8,735 nt of DNA from JBBSBL01 sp038251325 (GTDB lineage Bacteria; Actinomycetota; Thermoleophilia; Solirubrobacterales; Solirubrobacteraceae). Positions within the stretch are counted from its first letter, which is position 1. Every line of letters begins with the position of its first letter. Shown here piece after piece: positions 1 through 5,455 of this stretch. The notes beneath the pieces are model-generated. The model was not told where the DNA came from, did not search any database, and worked only from the letters and a program-made list of their open reading frames with translations. Position numbers and translations under genes: made by a program. The DNA lies in the NCBI GenBank assembly GCA_038251325.1, contig JBBSBL010000084.1, forward strand, positions 1 to 8,735. Reading direction: 5' to 3'.

Positions 1-43
1 CCGCTACGGCGACACGATCATCAGGATCCATGACACCCAGTAA
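1..43 (+). CDS. rsmD: RsmD C-terminus (16S rRNA guanine-N2 methyltransferase), partial
   Basis: Only the last 13 codons are visible, in the frame starting at base 2 and ending at TAA 41-43. They read RYGDTIIRIHDTQ. A terminal 'YGDT' followed by a short beta strand is typical of the end of RsmD, the SAM-dependent enzyme that methylates G966 of 16S rRNA in the small ribosomal subunit. The following gene is coaD, and rsmD-coaD is a very common pair in bacteria, including mycobacteria. The stop codon lies inside the first codons of coaD, a 14-base overlap that points to translational coupling. The catalytic domain is outside the window, so the call rests on this short tail and on gene order. Confidence 0.7.
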   Translation, partial: RYGDTIIRIHDTQ

Positions 44-527
44 CCGCCGCGCCGTCTGCCCGGGCTCCTACGACCCCGTGACCAACGGCCACCTCGACGA
101 GATCACCCGGGCCGCGGGCATGTTCGACGAGGTGATCGTCGGGGTCGTCAACCTGCCCATCCGCAAGGGCACGACGCTGTTCGCCGCCGAGGAGCGGGTC
201 GCCTTCGTCGAGGAGGCCACCGCCCATCTCGAGAACGTGCGCACCGAGCCGTTCTCGACGCTCGTCGTCGACTTCGCGCGAGAGACCGGGGCCCGCGCGA
301 TCGTGAAGGGGTTGCGCGCGATCTCCGACTTCGAGTACGAATTCGAGATGAACCAGCTCAACCGGATACAGGCGCCGGACGTCGAGTCCGTCTACCTGAT
401 GGCCTCCCCGCAGTACAGTTTCCTCAGCTCCAGCGGCATCAAGGAGCTCGCCACCTTCGGGGGCGACATCGCCGAGCTCGTGCCCGAGGTCGTCGCCCGG
501 CGGTTGCAGGAAGCGCTTTCCCGCTGA
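30..527 (+). CDS. coaD: Phosphopantetheine adenylyltransferase CoaD
   Basis: This enzyme transfers AMP from ATP to 4'-phosphopantetheine, giving dephospho-CoA, the penultimate step of coenzyme A synthesis in the cytosol. The 165-residue length is normal for the family. The nucleotidyltransferase signature is clear: CPGSYDPVTNGH at residues 10-21 contains the (T/H)xGH motif (TNGH 18-21), and SSSGIKE at 133-139 is the second ATP-binding motif. The segment VKGLRAISDFEYEFEMNQLN (92-111) is the strongly conserved central block. The ATG at 30 places the signature close to the N-terminus as expected, and a weak AGGA lies at 23-26. The gene overlaps the end of rsmD and is followed 16 bases later by the SepIVA-like gene. 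CoA made here supplies both the phosphopantetheine arm of the carrier protein encoded downstream and the acyl-CoA ligase substrate. Confidence 0.96.
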   Translation: MTPSNRRAVCPGSYDPVTNGHLDEITRAAGMFDEVIVGVVNLPIRKGTTLFAAEERVAFVEEATAHLENVRTEPFSTLVVDFARETGARAIVKGLRAISDFEYEFEMNQLNRIQAPDVESVYLMASPQYSFLSSSGIKELATFGGDIAELVPEVVARRLQEALSR

Positions 528-543
528 CGAAACAGAGGTTGCC

Positions 544-1008
544 ATGGATGTCCTCGTCCTGATCGACAAGCTCGACGACCTGGTCCACAACGCCAAGCCG
601 GTCCCCCTCACGGATCAGGTGCGCGTGGACAAGGAGGAGATCTACGACATCCTCGACCAGATGCGGGCGACGATCCCCGAGGAGATCAAGCAGGCGCGCT
701 GGATCGTGAAGGAGCGCCAGGAGATGCTGGCCGAGGCCAAGCGCGAGGCCGAGCGGGTCATCAAGGAGGCGCGGGAGAAGCAGGACCAGCTCGTCTCCCA
801 GCAGGAGGTCACCAAGGAGGCCGAGCGCGCGGCGGAGGACATCGTCGACGACGCCCGCGCGCGGGAGCGGGAGATCCGCCTCGGCGCCGAGGACTACGCG
901 GACGAGATCCTCAACACCCTCGAGGTCAACCTCTCGAAGTTCATCGCCGCCGTGCAGCGCGGCCGCGAGCGCCTGGCCGGCAAGGACGAACCGGCCGAAG
1001 TCGGCTGA
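544..1008 (+). CDS. SepIVA-like (DivIVA-related) coiled-coil protein, short form
   Basis: A 154-residue soluble protein with no signal peptide or membrane segment. Residues 1-50 form a short N-terminal region (start MDVLVLIDKLDDLVHNAKPV). Residues about 50-120 are charged, rich in E, K, R and A, and look like a continuous coiled coil. Residues 119-143 (ADEILNTLEVNL to GRERL) form a conserved-looking tail. From memory of mycobacterial SepIVA (Rv2927c, a cell division and polar growth factor of about 245 residues), the N-terminal part, the LVSQQEV segment (83-89) and the C-terminal tail match. The middle part of the mycobacterial coiled coil is missing here. In Mycobacterium tuberculosis sepIVA also sits next to the DUF177-rnc-smc cluster, which supports orthology. 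AGAGG at 534-538 is a good ribosome binding site 5 bases before the ATG. A role in envelope growth or septation is inferred. Automatic annotation might call it an ATP synthase subunit b-like or hypothetical protein because of the coiled coil. Confidence 0.72.
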   Translation: MDVLVLIDKLDDLVHNAKPVPLTDQVRVDKEEIYDILDQMRATIPEEIKQARWIVKERQEMLAEAKREAERVIKEAREKQDQLVSQQEVTKEAERAAEDIVDDARAREREIRLGAEDYADEILNTLEVNLSKFIAAVQRGRERLAGKDEPAEVG

Positions 1009-1064
1009 GCCGGCCCGCGCGGGCGCGCGACTGACGAAGGGGACGACGTGCTTGGATAGGGCCG

Positions 1065-2672
1065 ATGCGCCTCCCGCTGGACGCCGTCGCCGATCAGGCC
1101 TTCGTGGCGCGCACGCTGATCGCCGCCGGGGTGGTGGCGCCGGGGCGGCCCGACCGCGTCGCCCGCGCGATCCTCGCCGTCGGGAAGTGGGGGCGCACCC
1201 ACGCCGCGGCCTACGCCGCGGGCGCCGCGCGGAACCCGGACCGCCTCGCGCTCGTCGACGAGCGGGGGACGCTGACCTTCGCCGAGGTCCACGACCGCAC
1301 GAACCGCATCGCCAACGCGCTCGCCGCCCGCGGGATCGGCGCCGGCGACGCCGTCGCGCTGATGTGCCGCAACCACCGCGGGTTCGTCGAGACGACGATC
1401 GCCGCCAACAAGCTCGGGGCGCACGCGCTCTACCTCAACACGTCCTTCGCGGCGCCCCAGATCGCCGACGTGGTCGACCGCGAGGGCGCCGGCGCCGTGG
1501 TCTACGACGCCGAGTTCGCCGAGCTCGTCGCGCCGGCCGCGCGCAAGCGGCTGCGCATCATCTCCTGGCACGAGCCGGGCGAGACGCCGTCGGACCCGAC
1601 CCTGGAGGAGCTCCTCGCCGAGGGCTCCGCGCGCGAGCCCGACGCGCCGGCGGAGACCGGGCGCACGGTCATCCTCACCTCGGGGACCACCGGCACGCCG
1701 AAGGGCGCGAACCGCGGCACGCCGGACTCGATGGGGCCGGGCGCCGCGCTGCTCTCCCGCATCCCGTTCCGCGCGCGCGAGACGACGATGGTCGCCGCGC
1801 CCCTCTTCCACTCCTGGGGGCTCGCGCACTGGACGCTGGCCGGCGCGCTGGGCTCCGCGGTGGTGCTGCGCCGTCACTTCGACCCGGAGGACACGCTCGC
1901 GGCGGTGGCCGAGCACCGCGCGACGGCGCTCTGCGTGGTCCCGGTGATGCTCCAGCGCATCCTCGACCTCCCGCGCGCGCGACGTGAGGCCTACGACACC
2001 TCGTGCCTGCGCGTCATCGCGGCCAGCGGCTCCGCACTGCCGGGGCCGCTCGCGCTCGACGTCATGGACGCGTTCGGGGACGTGCTCTACAACCTCTACG
2101 GCTCTACCGAGGTGGCGTGGGCGACCATCGCCGGGCCCGAGGACCTGCGCGCGGCGCCGGGGACGGCGGGCCGCCCCCCGCGCGGGACCGTCGTCAAGCT
2201 GCTCGATCACGCTGGGCGCGAGGTCCAGACCGGGACGCCCGGCCGGATCTTCGTCGCCAACGAGATGCTGTTCGACGGCTACACCGGCGGCGGGGGCAAG
2301 GAGATCGTCGGCGGCCTGATGTCCACCGGCGACGTCGGCCACCTCGACGCGGCCGGGCGGCTGTTCGTCGACGGGCGCGACGACGACATGATCGTCTCCG
2401 GCGGGGAGAACGTCTTCCCGGCCGAGGTCGAGGATCTGCTGCACGCGCACGAGGCGGTGCGCGAGGCGGCGGTGATCGGGATCCCCGACGAGGAGTTCGG
2501 CCAGCGGCTCAAGGCGATCGTCGCGCTGCGCGAGGGCGCCGCACTCGACGGCGACGCAGTGCGCGCCTACGTGAAGGCCAACCTCGCCCGCTTCAAGGTG
2601 CCCCGCGACGTCGAGTTCGTCGACGCGCTCCCGCGCAACGCGACCGGGAAGGTGGTGCGGCGGGAGCTGTAG
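1065..2672 (+). CDS. Acyl-CoA synthetase (ANL superfamily, FadD12-like fatty acid-CoA ligase)
   Basis: A complete 535-residue adenylate-forming enzyme that activates a carboxylic acid with ATP and transfers it to CoA. The motifs appear in order. The phosphate-binding loop is TSGTTGTPKG (residues 205-214). PLFHSWG (around H249) corresponds to the acyl-pocket gate region. YGSTE is at 345-349. STGDVGHLD contains ATP-ribose ligand D423. DGRDDDMI (436-443) holds the hinge with R438. SGGENVFPAEVE begins the mobile C-terminal domain. The catalytic lysine is K529 in NATGKVVRREL. The N-terminal part (DERGTLTFAEV, MCRNHRGF, LYLNTSFAAPQ) resembles mycobacterial FadD12-type ligases, suggesting medium- to long-chain fatty acids, but the substrate cannot be read from sequence. 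ATG 1065 was chosen because upstream in-frame starts would enter the preceding gene. The nearest purine-rich signals are GGATAGG (1054-1060) and GAAGGGG (1037-1043). A TGC-TTGGAT element 7 bases before the ATG could be a weak promoter. Confidence 0.93.
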   Translation: MRLPLDAVADQAFVARTLIAAGVVAPGRPDRVARAILAVGKWGRTHAAAYAAGAARNPDRLALVDERGTLTFAEVHDRTNRIANALAARGIGAGDAVALMCRNHRGFVETTIAANKLGAHALYLNTSFAAPQIADVVDREGAGAVVYDAEFAELVAPAARKRLRIISWHEPGETPSDPTLEELLAEGSAREPDAPAETGRTVILTSGTTGTPKGANRGTPDSMGPGAALLSRIPFRARETTMVAAPLFHSWGLAHWTLAGALGSAVVLRRHFDPEDTLAAVAEHRATALCVVPVMLQRILDLPRARREAYDTSCLRVIAASGSALPGPLALDVMDAFGDVLYNLYGSTEVAWATIAGPEDLRAAPGTAGRPPRGTVVKLLDHAGREVQTGTPGRIFVANEMLFDGYTGGGGKEIVGGLMSTGDVGHLDAAGRLFVDGRDDDMIVSGGENVFPAEVEDLLHAHEAVREAAVIGIPDEEFGQRLKAIVALREGAALDGDAVRAYVKANLARFKVPRDVEFVDALPRNATGKVVRREL

Positions 2673-2701
2673 CGGGAGCCGGAGAGCGTCGCGGCCGTCG
2701 C

Positions 2702-2707
2702 TACCCT
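2702..2707 (+). promoter_or_regulatory. Candidate -10 element for leaderless transcription of the DUF177 gene
   Basis: TACCCT, preceded by GC, lies exactly 7 bases before the ATG at 2715 in the 42-base gap after the acyl-CoA ligase. The spacing would place transcription start at or next to the A of ATG. The region before the ATG has no Shine-Dalgarno sequence beyond a weak GGAT. No -35 box is obvious. Fit to TANNNT and the leaderless arrangement is seen in the sequence; promoter activity is inferred. Confidence 0.5.
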
Positions 2708-2714
2708 CGGATCC

Positions 2715-3236
2715 ATGGCCGCGACCACGCACGATCTCGACCTCGGACGCCTGCGGCTCACCTCCGGCGAGGGCCGGCGCTTCGACCTCGAGGTCCCCGT
2801 CGAACCCTTCGACTTCGCCGGCGAGTCCTACCCGGTGAGCCCCGATCCGGTGCCGCTCCGCCTCGACGTCGCGCGCACCACCGGCGAGGGGTGGTCGCTG
2901 CGGCTGCGGTTCTCCGCGCGCCTCGCGGGGCCGTGCATGCGCTGCCTCGCCGACGCCGCGCCGCAGACCGCGGTCGAAGCCCGCGAGGTCGACCAGCCGG
3001 GGGAGGGGGAGGAGCTCGCGAGCCCCTACATGCGCGACGGCGTGCTCGATCTCGCCCAGTGGACGCGCGATGCGCTCGCGCTGGCGCTGCCGGCGCAGAT
3101 CCTCTGTCGCGAGGACTGTCCCGGCCTGTGCCCGGAGTGCGGGGAGCGGCTGGACGACCTGCCGCCCGACCACGAGCACGAGCGCCCGCCGGACCCGCGC
3201 TGGGCCAAGCTGCGCCAGCTCGGCGGCTCCGCCTAG
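2715..3236 (+). CDS. yceD: DUF177/YceD family protein (23S rRNA accumulation protein)
   Basis: A 173-residue soluble protein of the DUF177 family, whose E. coli member YceD is needed for normal 23S rRNA levels. In plants and bacteria the family is tied to large-subunit assembly. The layout is typical: an N-terminal beta-rich part (DLEVPVEPFDFAGESY), then a first cysteine pair C74/C77 (GPCMRCLA), an acidic linker (EVDQPGEGEE), the DLAQWTRDALALALPAQ helix, and a C-terminal zinc-ribbon-like cluster C131, C135, C139, C142 (CREDCPGLCPECG). The tail DPRWAKLRQL is the standard family ending. The gene sits immediately before rpmF, as in E. coli (yceD-rpmF-plsX) and many other bacteria, which strongly supports the assignment. 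The precise biochemical function is unknown for the family. The ATG lacks a clear ribosome binding site and may be read from a leaderless mRNA. Confidence 0.93.
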   Translation: MAATTHDLDLGRLRLTSGEGRRFDLEVPVEPFDFAGESYPVSPDPVPLRLDVARTTGEGWSLRLRFSARLAGPCMRCLADAAPQTAVEAREVDQPGEGEELASPYMRDGVLDLAQWTRDALALALPAQILCREDCPGLCPECGERLDDLPPDHEHERPPDPRWAKLRQLGGSA

Positions 3237-3271
3237 GCTCCGCCGACGCGCCGTCTTCGCCGCCCGGCCGC

Positions 3272-3280
3272 TGCTACGCT
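3272..3280 (+). promoter_or_regulatory. Candidate extended -10 promoter element of rpmF
   Basis: TGCTACGCT combines a TGN extension with a TANNNT hexamer (TACGCT, 3275-3280), ending 10 bases before the rpmF ATG at 3291. The ten bases between are C-rich and contain no Shine-Dalgarno sequence, so transcription would start at or within about three bases of the start codon. The octamer GCTACGCT differs by one base from the GCTACCCT ahead of the DUF177 gene. This element may give rpmF and the downstream lipid genes an independent promoter. Confidence 0.5.
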
Positions 3281-3290
3281 GGCCCCCGCC

Positions 3291-3479
3291 ATGGCCGTCC
3301 CCAAGCAGAAGCAGTCGCACTCCCGCACCGCGAAGCGCCGCGCGCAGCACAAGATCTCCGCGCCGGCCTACAACGCCTGCCCGCAGTGCCACAGCCCCCG
3401 CCGCCCCCACCGGGTCTGCCCGGTGTGCGGGACCTACGCGGGGCGCGAGGTCGTGCGCGCCGACCCCGGCGACGCCTGA
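3291..3479 (+). CDS. rpmF: 50S ribosomal protein L32
   Basis: A 62-residue protein with the L32 signature MAVPKQKQSHSRTAKRRAQ at the N-terminus, a basic segment that binds 23S rRNA. A zinc ribbon follows, formed by C30, C33, C43 and C46 (CPQC and CPVC). All four cysteines are present, so this is the zinc-binding C+ paralogue type rather than the cysteine-free form that some actinobacteria make under zinc starvation. No zinc-regulator site was recognised upstream. Its position between the DUF177 gene and plsX is one of the most conserved bacterial gene neighbourhoods. The 54-base upstream gap holds an extended -10-like element but no ribosome binding site. Length and composition are normal. 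Confidence 0.97.
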   Translation: MAVPKQKQSHSRTAKRRAQHKISAPAYNACPQCHSPRRPHRVCPVCGTYAGREVVRADPGDA

Positions 3480-3495
3480 CCGGCGTCGGGGCGCC

Positions 3496-4512
3496 GTGAC
3501 GACGGTCGCCGTCGACGCCAACGGGGCCGACCTGGGCCCCGCCGAGGTCGCGGCCGGCGCCGCTTTGGCGGCCGCCCGCGGCGTGAAGGTCCGCCTGTTC
3601 GGCCCCGCGGCGCAGATCGGCGCGGTCGCCGAGGGGATCGAGGTGGTCGATGCGCCGGCCTCGATCGCCAAGGCCGCCGACCCGGCGGCGGCGGTCCGCG
3701 CGACCCCGGAGGCCTCGATCGTGCGCGCCGCGAAGGCGGTCGGCGCCGGCGAGGCCGACGCGCTCGTCGCCGGCGGGTCCACCGGCGCGGCGCTCGCGGC
3801 CGGGCTCTTCCACGTGCGGCGCGGGAAGGCCATCCACCGCCCGGCGCTCGCGGTCTCGGTGCCGGTCCCCGGCGCGCCCGTCCTGCTGCTCGACGCCGGC
3901 GCCAACGCCGAGGTGCGCCCCGAGCACCTCGTGCAGTTCGCCTTCCTCGGCGCCGCCTTCGCCACGGCCGTGCTCGGCGTCGAGCGCCCCCGGGTCGCGC
4001 TGCTTTCCAACGGCGAGGAGCCGACCCGCGGCACGCCCCTGCTGCTCGCCGCGCACGAGCGGCTCGCGGCGTCGGAGGCCCTGCGCTTCGTCGGCAACGT
4101 CGAGGGCACCGGGCTCACGGCCGGCGTTGCCGACGTCGTCGTCACCGACGGGTTCACCGGCAACGTCGCGCTCAAGATCATGGAGGGGGTCTCGGCCGCG
4201 CTGCTCGCCGCCGTGCGCACGGCGGCGGAGAGCACGCCGCGGGCGAAGGCCGGCGGCCTGCTGCTGCGCCCGTCGCTCCGCGGGCTGCGGGACGGCGTCG
4301 ACCCCGAGGCGGCGGGCGGCGCCTACATGCTCGGCCTGCGGCGGCTCGTCGTCGTGCCCCACGGCCGCTTTACCCGGACCGGCTACGCCAACGCGATCGC
4401 GCTGGCCGCGCGGGGCGCGGAGGAGCGCGTCGCCGAGCGCACGCATGAGGCGCTCGAGGCCGCCGGCGCGCTGCGCCGCGCGCCGTCCGCGACCTCCTCT
4501 AGCGTCAGCTGA
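3496..4512 (+). CDS. plsX: Phosphate acyltransferase PlsX
   Basis: PlsX converts acyl-ACP and phosphate to acyl-phosphate, the acyl donor for PlsY in the first step of phospholipid synthesis. It acts as a peripheral membrane protein. The 338-residue length is normal. GTG 3496 is the chosen start because it puts the conserved first beta strand at residues 4-12 (VAVDANGAD); a GGGG run at 3488-3491 could serve as its ribosome binding site. Recognisable blocks are GGSTGA (93-98), IHRPALAV, LLDAGANAEVRPEHLVQFA, LLSNGEEPTRG (around 170-180), FVGNVEGTG, DGFTGNVALKIMEG (218-231), GGAYMLG and PHG (288-290). The usual DAMGGD motif reads DANGAD, and GNTGA reads GSTGA. These are substitutions in otherwise strict motifs. 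The gene follows rpmF by 16 bases and is followed 3 bases later by acpP, which encodes the carrier of its substrate. Confidence 0.94.
   Translation: MTTVAVDANGADLGPAEVAAGAALAAARGVKVRLFGPAAQIGAVAEGIEVVDAPASIAKAADPAAAVRATPEASIVRAAKAVGAGEADALVAGGSTGAALAAGLFHVRRGKAIHRPALAVSVPVPGAPVLLLDAGANAEVRPEHLVQFAFLGAAFATAVLGVERPRVALLSNGEEPTRGTPLLLAAHERLAASEALRFVGNVEGTGLTAGVADVVVTDGFTGNVALKIMEGVSAALLAAVRTAAESTPRAKAGGLLLRPSLRGLRDGVDPEAAGGAYMLGLRRLVVVPHGRFTRTGYANAIALAARGAEERVAERTHEALEAAGALRRAPSATSSSVS
4500..4505 (+). promoter_or_regulatory. Candidate -10 element before acpP
   Basis: TAGCGT lies inside the end of plsX and ends 10 bases before the acpP ATG at 4516, the same spacing as the element before rpmF. 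The bases between have no Shine-Dalgarno sequence. It could start a leaderless or near-leaderless acpP transcript, allowing acpP to be expressed above plsX, as is common for this abundant protein. A chance match is possible because plsX constrains the sequence. Confidence 0.35.
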
Positions 4513-4515
4513 CCC

Positions 4516-4779
4516 ATGAACCGCGACTCGGTCCTGGACCTCATCCGCACCCACCTGGCCGACGAGCTCGAGGCCGATCCGGCGACGATCGGCGAGTCCA
4601 CCCGCTTCAAGGAGGACCTCGAGGCCGACTCGCTCGACCTCTACACGCTCGTCCAGGAGCTGGAGGACCGCTACGGGGTGCGGATCTCCGACGAGGCGGC
4701 CGCGGGCATCCTGACGGTGGGCCAGGCGGTCGACTTCGTCGTCGCCCATGGGGTCGCCGACCGCGAGCCGGGGCCCTGA
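4516..4779 (+). CDS. acpP: Acyl carrier protein
   Basis: A small acidic 87-residue protein with the carrier signature EADSLDLYTLVQELEDRYG. S39 in the DSL motif is the attachment site for 4'-phosphopantetheine. The four-helix layout is visible: helix 1 (SVLDLIRTHLADELE, 5-19), the loop to DSL, helix 2 (DSLDLYTLVQELEDRYG, 38-54), a short helix 3 (ISDEAAAGI) and helix 4 (TVGQAVDFVVAHG, 67-79). It carries growing acyl chains in fatty acid synthesis and delivers them to PlsX, encoded just upstream (3-base gap). A lone carrier dedicated to another pathway is possible, but the plsX-acpP-rnc order is the classic housekeeping arrangement. Helix 2 reads DLYTLVQ where many AcpPs have a DxVELVM-type sequence. 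The TGA stop is in the same frame as the following rnc gene. Confidence 0.93.
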   Translation: MNRDSVLDLIRTHLADELEADPATIGESTRFKEDLEADSLDLYTLVQELEDRYGVRISDEAAAGILTVGQAVDFVVAHGVADREPGP

Positions 4780-4785
4780 CCCCTG
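4770..4785 (+). promoter_or_regulatory. Putative Shine-Dalgarno GGGG and non-canonical CTG start of rnc
   Basis: A GGGG run (4770-4773) lies 9 bases before CTG 4783-4785, itself three bases after the acpP stop. In the rnc frame there is no ATG, GTG or TTG between the acpP TGA (4777-4779) and GTG 4909, which lies inside the catalytic signature. CTG 4783 gives an N-terminus of normal length for RNase III (LERLAELLDALPDDLARQ). The motif is seen; its use as a start is inferred. Confidence 0.5.
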
Positions 4786-5451
4786 GAGCGCCTCGCCGAG
4801 CTGCTCGACGCGCTGCCGGACGACCTCGCCCGGCAGACCGTCACCCATGCCTCGTGGACCGAGCGCCGGGCCGAGGCCTACGACCGGCTCGCCTTCCTCG
4901 GGGACAGCGTGCTGGGCCTTGCGCTCACCGCGCATCTGTGGTCGCGGCTCGATGCCGACCGCTATGGCGCCGGCCGGCTGACGCAGATCCGCGCCGCCGC
5001 GGTGTCCGGGCGGGCCTGCCGCCAGGTCGGAGATCGGTTGGGCCTGCCGGCCAGGCTGCGGGCCCGGGCAACGTCGGACGGCGTGTCGCCGGACACGCTC
5101 CTGGCCAGCGAGCGTGTCCCCGCGGAGATCGTCGAGGCGGTCATCGGCGCCTGTCACCTGACCTACGGCTTCGAGCGGACCGCGGAGGCGGTGGTCGAGG
5201 CGTTCGCTCCGGAGATCGCCGCGGCGCTGGAGCATCCGGGCGACTTCAAGTCCGCGCTGCAGGAGCGGCTGGCCCAGCGCGGCGAGGTCGTCGCCTACGA
5301 GGTCGTGGCGGAGGACGGCCCGCCGCACGAGCGGACGTTCACCGTGCGGGCGCTCGTCGGGGCGGAGGAGGTCGGGCGGGGCGTCGGGCGCAGCAAGAAG
5401 GACGCGGAGCAGGCGGCGGCGCGAACGGCGCTGGGCGAGCCCGGGGGGTGA
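4783..5451 (+). CDS. rnc: Ribonuclease III
   Basis: A double-strand-specific endoribonuclease that processes rRNA precursors and structured mRNAs. From the inferred CTG start it is 222 residues, close to the family norm. Residues 1-145 form the RNase III domain: VTHASW (20-25), signature YDRLAFLGDSVL (33-44), GRLTQIRAAAVSG, and AEIVEAVIGAC (114-124). Residues 154-220 form the double-stranded RNA-binding domain: DFKSALQE, GPPHERTFTV, and GRSKKDAEQAAA. The two best known catalytic acids of the E. coli enzyme, D45 and E117, correspond to D41 and E118. Other acids are changed: E38 to D34, E41 to A37, E65 probably to A, D114 to E115. The gene starts three bases after acpP in the same frame and ends four bases before smc, so translation is probably coupled. 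The mutM and acylphosphatase genes found between rnc and smc in mycobacteria are absent. Confidence 0.92.
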   Translation: MERLAELLDALPDDLARQTVTHASWTERRAEAYDRLAFLGDSVLGLALTAHLWSRLDADRYGAGRLTQIRAAAVSGRACRQVGDRLGLPARLRARATSDGVSPDTLLASERVPAEIVEAVIGACHLTYGFERTAEAVVEAFAPEIAAALEHPGDFKSALQERLAQRGEVVAYEVVAEDGPPHERTFTVRALVGAEEVGRGVGRSKKDAEQAAARTALGEPGG

Positions 5452-5455
5452 GGGC

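Noticed and set aside
20..30. GGATCCATG shared by the starts of coaD and the DUF177 gene
   Set aside because: The shared bases are a short match that includes the start codon itself. In coaD it lies inside rsmD coding sequence, and no further similarity extends on either side.
1013..1024. Perfect 12-base palindrome GCCCGCGCGGGC after the SepIVA-like gene, considered as terminator or operator
   Set aside because: The stem is only four pairs with a GCGC loop and no T-run follows. Such short G/C palindromes are frequent by chance at this base composition.
1052..1987. Plus-strand open frame overlapping the start of the acyl-CoA ligase
   Set aside because: Arg/Gly/Ala-rich in an alternative frame; the ligase frame starting at ATG 1065 contains all ANL motifs.
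894..4235. Very long minus-strand open frame (1113 codons)
   Set aside because: It is antisense to five well-supported genes (acyl-CoA ligase, DUF177 gene, rpmF, plsX and part of the SepIVA-like gene). Its translation is Arg/Ala/Pro/Gly-rich without recognisable domains, as expected when high GC removes stop codons opposite real genes.
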